15,081 nucleotides of DNA from Mobilitalea sp. (GTDB taxonomy: Bacteria; Bacillota_A; Clostridia; Lachnospirales; Lachnospiraceae). The translations under genes and the position numbers were made by a program. Location of the stretch: contig JARKQP010000019.1 of the NCBI GenBank assembly GCA_029974875.1, positions 1-15,081 of the forward strand, in the 5' to 3' direction. The notes beneath the pieces are model-generated. The model ran no database searches. It was not told where the DNA came from and was given only the letters and a program-made list of their open reading frames with translations. How positions within the stretch are numbered: position 1 is the stretch's first letter; each line of letters begins with the position of its first letter. Shown here piece by piece: positions 9,525 through 15,081 of this stretch.

Positions 9525-11042
9525 TTACTGTGCGCTGTACCACTCGTCAAACTGCTTTTGCTTCTCGTCCATTACCGTCTGCAGGCTGGCTGCATATAAT
9601 GCGTCATTGAATTCCTTAATACCGCTTTCCGGATCCACGGCACCGGCGCCGAGGGCTGTCAGATACTGGTTTGAAACTAATGTCAAGGCAGCTATTTCAT
9701 TTGTGACAGGAATGGTATTAAAGGTAAAGCCATATGCTTTGGATAAAATTGCGCTGTCACGGACCTTCTGGTATTCATCCCAGATATCAGGAGAGGTTCC
9801 GTCCCAAACATAGCTGTTGTACTGGTTTAACATAGCCCATCCAAAATCCTGATGATATCCTACATTGTCTGCGGTTACTCCCTCCGGATAATTTATGGTT
9901 CCATCCTCCTGTACAATATAATCCTTTCCTTCTATGCCCCAGTTGAGAAGATCGTTGGCCTCTTTTGTTTTGTAGATCCAATTCAGTAAGGCTACCGCTT
10001 TTTCCGGATCCTCTGAATTTGCAGAGACAGAATATCCAAGAGCATTGGTAGTGGAGGTATAGCATACCGGCTCGGTAACCCGTATTACGGTGGTATCGTA
10101 TCCTGTTGCCGCATCCTTTTCAGCCTTTGAGTTAGGCTTCCAATAGGAAGTAAAGGAGAAGGTATTACCTGCCCTCATCAGGGATTCGCCGGCATCCGTG
10201 CTGGTGGCAAGATCCTGTGACAAATACCCCTTCTGGTTCCATTCATACATGGTCTCCACCAGAGAGCGGAATTCATCGGATTCGTACCAGTTGGTAACGG
10301 TAGTATCCTGTCCGTTGTTCATCAGAACTCCATAATTTCCCCCGCCCAATGCGTCAAAGGTTGTTTGGACGCAGGGCTGTGTCAGGGTATTTAGACCGTT
10401 GTACATGATCATATCCGGATGAAGCTCCTTAACCTTTGCATAAAGGGCAGTCATATCCTGCATACTCTTAATATCCTCTGCCTTAAAACCGCTTTCCTCA
10501 AGCAGGTCGGTTCTTACAACATAACATACCGGGTTGCTTCTTTCATGCATGTTTGGAACTCCCCATAAGAAATCCCCGATGGTGCAGCAGGAGATATCCT
10601 CTTTTCCGATGAGACTGACCAGATCCTTACCTACTGTATCGATATAGGGAGTGATATCAACCAGATATCCCGCATCAATATAGGGTCCTACATTGGAACC
10701 GAATATCGGCAGAATGTCCAGCTTGTCATTGGAAGACATTATCATTTGAATCTGCTGGGTATAGGTTCCCAAAGTGATAGGCATCAGATCTACCTTCATG
10801 TTTAGCTGGGCCATAGTAAGCTCATTAAAGGCTGCCTCTACGGCATCCACATCCCTTGCGTCGTTTCCAACCCAATACATAAGGGTAGCTTCATAAGGCT
10901 CCTCCCCCGAGGTCATGCTTTCCTGGGAATCCGCTGTTGAATCCTTGGGAGTGGTGGGATTGCTGGAATTACTGCAACCCGTCAGCCCCATAGCCGTAAT
11001 GGCTGTTGCCAGGAATAAGGCCATCCATGTTTTTCTTTTCAT
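9525..11042 (-). CDS. Extracellular solute-binding lipoprotein of a CUT1 sugar transporter (LplA/YtcQ-like)
   Basis: A 505-residue lipoprotein that should capture the oligosaccharide outside the cell and hand it to the two permeases. Residues 1-23 form a lipoprotein signal: basic MKRK, a hydrophobic stretch, then the lipobox LTGC with acylated Cys23. A serine/threonine-rich linker follows. The mature part begins EATLMYWVGNDARDVDAV, and the length of about 500 residues fits the large family 1 binding proteins that accompany LplB/LplC. AGGAGG lies eight bases before the ATG (11056-11051). It is the first gene of the transport operon, and the upstream 117 bases hold strong repeats that may be an operator. 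Confidence 0.92.
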   Translation of the reverse strand: MKRKTWMALFLATAITAMGLTGCSNSSNPTTPKDSTADSQESMTSGEEPYEATLMYWVGNDARDVDAVEAAFNELTMAQLNMKVDLMPITLGTYTQQIQMIMSSNDKLDILPIFGSNVGPYIDAGYLVDITPYIDTVGKDLVSLIGKEDISCCTIGDFLWGVPNMHERSNPVCYVVRTDLLEESGFKAEDIKSMQDMTALYAKVKELHPDMIMYNGLNTLTQPCVQTTFDALGGGNYGVLMNNGQDTTVTNWYESDEFRSLVETMYEWNQKGYLSQDLATSTDAGESLMRAGNTFSFTSYWKPNSKAEKDAATGYDTTVIRVTEPVCYTSTTNALGYSVSANSEDPEKAVALLNWIYKTKEANDLLNWGIEGKDYIVQEDGTINYPEGVTADNVGYHQDFGWAMLNQYNSYVWDGTSPDIWDEYQKVRDSAILSKAYGFTFNTIPVTNEIAALTLVSNQYLTALGAGAVDPESGIKEFNDALYAASLQTVMDEKQKQFDEWYSAQ

Positions 11043-11064
11043 ATTTCTTTCCTCCTTTTTTCTG

Positions 11065-11139
11065 CTACTGTTTTTACATAACAGTAGGCTTTTCTATGTA
11101 AAGCAGAAACCCTTATACTTTACATAGAAAAGTATAAGG
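11065..11139 (-). promoter_or_regulatory. Candidate operator/leader region of the binding-protein operon with overlapping inverted repeats
   Basis: Three inverted repeats overlap here. The first is a perfect 15-bp pair at 11089-11103 and 11118-11132. The second is a perfect 11-bp pair at 11111-11121 and 11129-11139, which shares bases with the first so only one can form at a time. The third is an 8-bp pair at 11065-11072 and 11080-11087. The octamer TTTACATA occurs at 11073-11080 and 11119-11126 and inverted at 11095-11102, with centres 22 and 24 bases apart. The place between the regulator gene and the transport genes suggests binding by the AraC-type response regulator. A weak promoter (TTTACA 11102-11097, TATGTA 11080-11075, spacing 16) is possible. 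No T run makes any hairpin a clear terminator. Confidence 0.55.
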
Positions 11140-11159
11140 ATTTCTAAGGAGACATTCAT

Positions 11160-12476
11160 TCACTTTCTGAAACTGTTATTTGCACTATTTGATATATTTT
11201 TCTTTTCTGCCCTCTTATAATCCTTTGGGGCATAGCCGGTTTTCTTCTTAAACAGCCGTGAAAAATAAGCAAAATTATCATAACCGATTTCTAATGCTAT
11301 CTCAGAAATACTTAGCCTGGAGGTTAATAGTAATTCCTTGGCCCGGTCCATCCTACAGTCAAGAATATAGCTTCCTAATGATTGGCCATACTTTTTTTTG
11401 AATAGCTTTGCTAAATATGCAGTATTATAATAAGCGATATCCCCTATGCTGTCCCTTGTAATCTGTTCCTGATAATGGGAATCGATATAAGCCTTAATCT
11501 GTTCTACCACGGAATCTGATTCCTCCGGATCAGTCTCCGGCCAGGATATGTTACCTTCCTCAAAGAGCTTAACCTCACCCTGCTTCATTGGCTGGCTCAG
11601 ATAGGCCTGTTCCATTGCGAGATAGCTGGTGCGTATCTCATTCAACGGCTGGTCCACATGATAAAAAATATCCATTTTACATTCCAAAACACACGCTACC
11701 TGTGCAATCACTTTTTTGAACATTTCTCCCCAAGGAATGGAGATGCTTTTATCCATTTTGGTCAGGACCAGGATCCATGCGTCATATTCATTTTTTATAA
11801 AGGCCTCTATCTGGACGCCTTCTTCGGATAGAAGCTCATCAAAAATATTCTTAAGGGCAAACTGCTCCATGGAAAAATTAAAAGATTCTATCCGGGAATT
11901 CTTTTTTGTGAATTTCATAAGAGCCAGTGTAAAGCTATCCTCATTTCTGTATGGAAGCTGTCTGCTTAACGCCAGCTCCTCAAGTTCCTCCTCCGAATAA
12001 GCGTAAACCATCAAAAGAGCCTCAATCCAAAAATGTTTCCTGTTTTCACTTATCCCCTTGAACCATTTGTCTCCCATCCGGCTTTTTTCTTCAATGCTCT
12101 TTCTTCTTTTACTTTCCTTTACCGTGCGCTCAAGGATATGGTAAAGCTTTGTAAACTGAATCGGCTTTAAATAATAATCAAAGCATTGGAGCTCCACTGC
12201 CTTTTTGGCATAATCAAAATTGGCATAGCTGGTACAGAAAATAGTCACTATGAGCGGCATATGCTTATTAATCCAGGCTAAAAGCTCCAGTCCGGTTCCG
12301 TTTGGCATTTCAATATCTGTTACGACAATCTGTATTTCTTCCCTTTGGAGGATATCTAAGGCACTTTCCATGCTTTTGGCTGTAAATACCTGGTCAAAGC
12401 CTAGGGTAGGATAATCAATTCCCGATTCCAGCGCTTCCAGTATATATTTGTTATCATCCACTAATAAAATCTTCAT
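11160..12476 (-). CDS. AraC-type response regulator (YesN-like)
   Basis: A 438-residue two-component regulator. The N-terminal receiver domain (about 1-125) has the acidic pair Asp7/Asp8, the phospho-acceptor Asp54 in VVTDIEMP, a Thr/Ser pair at 82-83 and the conserved Lys104 in YYLKP. A long middle region (about 130-325) has no motif I recognise, as is usual for this family. The C-terminal AraC domain (about 330-430) holds two HTH units; the second reads ISEIALEIGYDNFAYFSRLFKK, the AraC signature. AGGAGG lies just before ATG 12476, inside the kinase gene, which it overlaps by 23 bases. It should activate the binding-protein/permease operon, probably through the repeats at 11065-11139. Confidence 0.93.
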   Translation of the reverse strand: MKILLVDDNKYILEALESGIDYPTLGFDQVFTAKSMESALDILQREEIQIVVTDIEMPNGTGLELLAWINKHMPLIVTIFCTSYANFDYAKKAVELQCFDYYLKPIQFTKLYHILERTVKESKRRKSIEEKSRMGDKWFKGISENRKHFWIEALLMVYAYSEEELEELALSRQLPYRNEDSFTLALMKFTKKNSRIESFNFSMEQFALKNIFDELLSEEGVQIEAFIKNEYDAWILVLTKMDKSISIPWGEMFKKVIAQVACVLECKMDIFYHVDQPLNEIRTSYLAMEQAYLSQPMKQGEVKLFEEGNISWPETDPEESDSVVEQIKAYIDSHYQEQITRDSIGDIAYYNTAYLAKLFKKKYGQSLGSYILDCRMDRAKELLLTSRLSISEIALEIGYDNFAYFSRLFKKKTGYAPKDYKRAEKKNISNSANNSFRK

Positions 12477-14190
12477 CTTGCTCCTCCTTTACCGGAAAAA
12501 ACATGGTGATTTCAGCGCCGCCGTTAGGACTGTTGCCAAAGTGGATAGAAGCGCTTTCCCCATATAGCATCTTCATTCTCTTGATGGCATTTCTGATTCC
12601 TACTTGATAGGATTCATCGCTGACCCTAAAATTTCCGAGATTATAATCCTTGCACAATTCCTCATCCATACCCTTACCGGAATCCCGGACGATGATTTTT
12701 ACAAAAGAGTTTCCCTGGATATCCGTTCTGGTGGTTTCAATCTCCACCAGGAAGGCTTTTTCAATGTCCATTCCATATTTTAAAGAATTCTCGACGAAGG
12801 TTTGGATGATTAAAGGAGGTAGTGGAAAGTTTTCCAGGCCTTTCTCCATTTTGATCCTTGTTTTGAATTCGGAGCCGTTAATACTTTCCTGTACCCTTAG
12901 ATAATTCACCAAAAAATCCAGTTCCTCCTTCAGAGGCACGGGAGCCACGCTTTTTTTGAAAATATATCTCAGATATTTTGAAACCTGCAGCGTAAGATTC
13001 TGAATTTCCTTTATCCGCCCGGTCTCAGACATACAATAGATGACGTTCAGACAATTAATATAAAAATGAGGGCGGATCTGAAGCTGTGCGTAGTCCAGCT
13101 CTACTTTTTTCTTTTCAAGCTGCTGCTCGTAAATGTCAATTTTAAGGCGGTTAATCTCATCTGCAAGTTGATTTAATACCTTTGCCGCTTCTGCGAATTC
13201 CACGATTCCATTCTCCTCATGAAAGCGTATCTGGCTTGAATATTGCAGAAGATTATCATAAAAATACTTAGCTTGTCCTAAAATATTCTTTTTCAGGTAA
13301 AAGAGGTCCCAGACGACGATGATCAGATAAAGCACCAGAAATAGCGTAAATAAAAATTGAAAAGCAAGGGGCATTGTAATATTCTGAGGCTTCAACTGGA
13401 TATGTACCTGAAAATCCGCATAACGCAGTTCCCTATAGCCACTGCTGCTTTGCTTCCCGTTCTTTACATAACTGGAAATAGAGCCGTCTGCTTTCCGTTC
13501 CTGGATAAAAGAAACCTGATCTTTCTTATCATATAATGTAACCTGAATACCTCCTTCGGCAGCCATATCGGTAATCTGCTCCGTAAAGGTGGATGCCTGC
13601 ATCCAGCAGCCGGCATATCCTTTCATGCCCCTGACTACAGTGCAAATATAATTATTCTCATACAGGTGCCATTTTCCATCCCTTGTATTATTAAGCTTTT
13701 TATTCTTTATTTCATCCAGAATGTCCGCAAGGAATTTTTCACGTATATCTACGCTGGCATACCCATACTCGACGACTTTTCCCGACTTTGGATCATAATA
13801 AAAGAAATTTAGTTCGTGTCCATAGGTATTAGCCATTCTCCTAAACATATCCTTAAGGCTAGAAACAGAATTGACCTGTTCAAAAATGGACAGAGCTGCA
13901 TTAACTTCTGCATCGAAGGCGTCTGATACCCTTTGGACCTCACTCCCGTCATAGAGCATTACCTGCAGGGCAGAGCCTAAATAAGAAAAGGTGGCATTCC
14001 GCTCAGTCAGATAGGCCTCTGCAATATTATTTTCCAAATGCCTTGTCTGTTTTTGAAAATAACTTAAAATTGAGCTTTCAAAAATCAACTGAAAAATCCC
14101 CGCAGTTATTAAGATCATTACACTGCCAAATATTTTACTTGATAATTTTTTCTTTTTTCCCATTCTCTTCACCAGATCCTTAACCGACAT
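12454..14190 (-). CDS. Sensor histidine kinase (YesM-like)
   Basis: A 578-residue membrane kinase that pairs with the overlapping response regulator. Helix 1 spans about 20-42, an extracellular sensor region of about 230 residues follows, and helix 2 starts near Met273 and ends near 298. A HAMP-like linker and coiled coil come next. The His_kinase region LQIRPHFYINCLN has phospho-acceptor His375, and the ATPase domain has Asn468 in FVENSLKYG and the DSGKGMDEE box. This architecture is typical of YesM-type sensors of extracellular carbohydrates. The start is doubtful. ATG 14190 has no ribosome site and coincides with the start point predicted from the promoter at 14197-14225. ATG 14163 (residue 10) has GGTGA five bases upstream and would give 569 residues. 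Confidence 0.92.
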   Translation of the reverse strand: MSVKDLVKRMGKKKKLSSKIFGSVMILITAGIFQLIFESSILSYFQKQTRHLENNIAEAYLTERNATFSYLGSALQVMLYDGSEVQRVSDAFDAEVNAALSIFEQVNSVSSLKDMFRRMANTYGHELNFFYYDPKSGKVVEYGYASVDIREKFLADILDEIKNKKLNNTRDGKWHLYENNYICTVVRGMKGYAGCWMQASTFTEQITDMAAEGGIQVTLYDKKDQVSFIQERKADGSISSYVKNGKQSSSGYRELRYADFQVHIQLKPQNITMPLAFQFLFTLFLVLYLIIVVWDLFYLKKNILGQAKYFYDNLLQYSSQIRFHEENGIVEFAEAAKVLNQLADEINRLKIDIYEQQLEKKKVELDYAQLQIRPHFYINCLNVIYCMSETGRIKEIQNLTLQVSKYLRYIFKKSVAPVPLKEELDFLVNYLRVQESINGSEFKTRIKMEKGLENFPLPPLIIQTFVENSLKYGMDIEKAFLVEIETTRTDIQGNSFVKIIVRDSGKGMDEELCKDYNLGNFRVSDESYQVGIRNAIKRMKMLYGESASIHFGNSPNGGAEITMFFPVKEEQDEDFISG

Positions 14191-14196
14191 GACATT

Positions 14197-14225
14197 ATTA
14201 TAACATGGCGGGTAGGTCTTGAGAA
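14197..14225 (-). promoter_or_regulatory. Extended -10 promoter of the sensor-kinase/regulator operon
   Basis: On the - strand TATAAT at 14202-14197 is a perfect -10 box and is preceded by TG at the extended -10 position (ATGTTATAAT). TTCTCA at 14225-14220 lies 17 bases upstream and matches the -35 consensus at 4 of 6 positions. The predicted transcript start is near 14190. Confidence 0.65.
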
Positions 14226-14247
14226 TTCAAAAATTGTAGGATGTAAT
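14219..14247 (+). promoter_or_regulatory. Distal promoter of xpt, overlapping the divergent kinase promoter
   Basis: TTGAGA at 14219-14224 and TGTAAT at 14242-14247 are 17 bases apart and each matches 5 of 6 consensus positions. The predicted start is near 14254, giving a leader of about 187 bases. The -35 bases are nearly the same ones used by the - strand kinase promoter. Confidence 0.55.
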
Positions 14248-14285
14248 TATACCTTAAGCAGGGAATAAGCCAGGGCAGGAAAGGC

Positions 14286-14369
14286 CTTACGGCATTACAT
14301 ATATTGGGGGACTTTATTAGCAGAGGTAATGATATATATTAATAATGCTAAGTTGAAAAATGTCGTAAG
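14286..14369 (+). promoter_or_regulatory. Structured leader of xpt, unknown class
   Basis: CTTACGGCATT at 14286-14296 pairs with 14359-14369 over 11 bp (one G-U) and encloses 62 bases. Inside, TTAGCA (14317-14322) pairs with TGCTAA (14346-14351), or TTATTA (14314-14319) with TAATAA (14340-14345); the two options exclude each other. A long closing stem with alternative inner stems recalls a riboswitch or protein-binding leader, but I do not recognise the class. Confidence 0.35.
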
Positions 14370-14381
14370 AAATAATAAGAT
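14353..14381 (+). promoter_or_regulatory. Possible proximal promoter of xpt
   Basis: TTGAAA at 14353-14358 and TAAGAT at 14376-14381 are 17 bases apart (5 of 6 and 4 of 6 matches). If used, the transcript starts near 14388 and omits the structured leader. It overlaps the right side of the 11-bp stem, so either it or the distal promoter may be incidental. Confidence 0.35.
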
Positions 14382-14393
14382 GGGAAATGTGTT

Positions 14394-14425
14394 GGTATTC
14401 AAAACAAAAATACCGGAATCGGTAT
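14394..14425 (+). promoter_or_regulatory. Alternative hairpins next to the xpt ribosome site
   Basis: GGTATT (14394-14399) can pair with AATACC (14409-14414), or ATACCG (14410-14415) can pair with CGGTAT (14420-14425) around a GAAT loop. The second hairpin ends one base before GTGGAGG at 14427-14433. The pairings share bases and exclude each other, so they could alter access to the ribosome site. Confidence 0.35.
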
Positions 14426-14426
14426 G

Positions 14427-14433
14427 GTGGAGG
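14427..14433 (+). promoter_or_regulatory. Ribosome binding site fixing the xpt start
   Basis: GTGGAGG lies seven bases before ATG 14441. The frame is open back to ATG 14387, but those 18 extra codons have no ribosome site and are not part of the family N-terminus, which begins MQLLKDRI. Confidence 0.8.
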
Positions 14434-14440
14434 CAGTGCA

Positions 14441-15028
14441 ATGCAATTATTAAAGGACAGAATCAGGAAAGACGGAAAGATCCGCTCCGGTAATGTTTTA
14501 AAGGTCGATAGCTTTTTGAACCATCAGATGGATATCGAGTTATTTGGAGAGATTGGCAAGGAATTTAAGAGAAGATTTGCTGACAGTGAGGTCACAAAGA
14601 TACTTACAATAGAGGCATCAGGAATCGGTATTGCCTGCATAGCGGCGCAGTATTTTAATGTACCGGTTGTATTTGCAAAGAAAAACCAGACGAAGAATAT
14701 CGCAGGGGATGTCTATACGAGCAAGGTGGAATCCTTTACCCACGGCAGGATTTATGACATTATCGTATCCAAGGATTTCCTAAAGCCGGAGGATAAGGTA
14801 TTGATCATTGATGATTTCCTTGCGAATGGGGCTGCTTTGCTGGGGCTTACCAAGCTGGTTAAGGATGCCGGGGCTACCCTTGTAGGTGCAGGTATCGTGA
14901 TTGAAAAGGGCTTCCAGGAAGGCGGCAGCCTGATCCGGGGCAGCGGAGTAAGGGTAGAATCACTGGCCATTGTGGATTCTATGGATGAGGACAACGGTAT
15001 CGTCTTCCGAGAGGAAGGAACGGTGTAA
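14441..15028 (+). CDS. xpt: Xanthine phosphoribosyltransferase
   Basis: A 195-residue cytoplasmic purine-salvage enzyme that joins xanthine and PRPP to make XMP. The N-terminus MQLLKDRIRKDGKI followed by NVLKVDSFLNHQ is highly characteristic of Xpt, and the length matches the Bacillus subtilis enzyme (194). The PRPP-binding loop is VLIIDDFLANGAA at about 120-132, with Asp124 and Asp125. The segment ILTIEASGIGIACIAAQ also fits. The start at 14441 is set by GTGGAGG. It is transcribed away from the sensor kinase. A purine permease gene often follows xpt, but the window ends 53 bases after the stop without showing one. Control is probably through the leader described at 14286-14425. Confidence 0.95.
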   Translation: MQLLKDRIRKDGKIRSGNVLKVDSFLNHQMDIELFGEIGKEFKRRFADSEVTKILTIEASGIGIACIAAQYFNVPVVFAKKNQTKNIAGDVYTSKVESFTHGRIYDIIVSKDFLKPEDKVLIIDDFLANGAALLGLTKLVKDAGATLVGAGIVIEKGFQEGGSLIRGSGVRVESLAIVDSMDEDNGIVFREEGTV

Positions 15029-15081
15029 AGACCGGTGCCTTGGACCAGTTTGAAGTCCGGTTCCCTTGGATAAGTAAAAAC

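Noticed and set aside
9334..9813. 159-codon open frame on the + strand
   Set aside because: It spans the permease/binding-protein junction on the opposite strand; both real genes show clear family motifs there and the frame has no such features.
14254..14440. Guanine/xanthine-type purine riboswitch before xpt
   Set aside because: Expected from gene identity, but I cannot find the conserved three-way junction or the paired loop sequences of the purine class in this leader.
15029..15081. Terminator after xpt
   Set aside because: GGAC and GTCC can form a small stem, but there is no T run before the window ends, so transcription may continue into a further gene.

Overview
The window reads as chromosomal DNA from a low-to-moderate GC Bacillota, most likely a gut-type Clostridia (Lachnospiraceae-like). 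This is an inference from the strong AGGAGG ribosome sites, the intrinsic terminators, and the pairing of a Lac-type PTS locus with a YesM/YesN plus LplB/LplC-type sugar locus. I see no mobile elements, CRISPR arrays, rRNA or tRNA genes. About 200 bases are the tail of an upstream gene. Every intergenic gap is shorter than 300 bases.

Left block, + strand (361-6559): a complete beta-glucoside/cellobiose phosphotransferase locus. It starts with a multidomain PRD-type activator (HTH, PRDs, EIIB-like and EIIA-like domains) closed by its own terminator. Then come EIIA(Lac), EIIB, a CX5R tyrosine/dual-specificity phosphatase, EIIC and a GH1 6-phospho-beta-glucosidase. EIIA, EIIB and EIIC would import and phosphorylate a beta-glucoside, the GH1 enzyme would split the phosphorylated sugar, and the PRD protein would sense flux through the PTS. 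The phosphatase placed between EIIB and EIIC is the unexpected member.

Middle block, - strand (14190 down to 6764): a sensor kinase (YesM type) and AraC-type response regulator (YesN type). These are followed by a solute-binding lipoprotein, two CUT1 permeases (LplB-like, LplC-like) and a serine esterase. The 117 bases between the regulator and the lipoprotein gene hold overlapping inverted repeats and three copies of one octamer, a good candidate operator for the response regulator. No ATPase is present, so a shared MsmX-type ATPase elsewhere is probably used. The esterase has a complex leader with a possible translated 16-residue ORF and a hairpin over its first start codon. A 21-bp perfect inverted repeat separates the two convergent blocks.

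Right end, + strand: xpt (xanthine phosphoribosyltransferase). Its putative upstream promoter appears to share -35 bases with the divergent sensor-kinase promoter. Its roughly 190-base leader can fold behind an 11-bp closing stem, yet does not show the purine-riboswitch core expected for many xpt genes. No single element is provably a new system. The xpt leader, the operator array, the esterase leader and the embedded phosphatase are the parts most worth following up.
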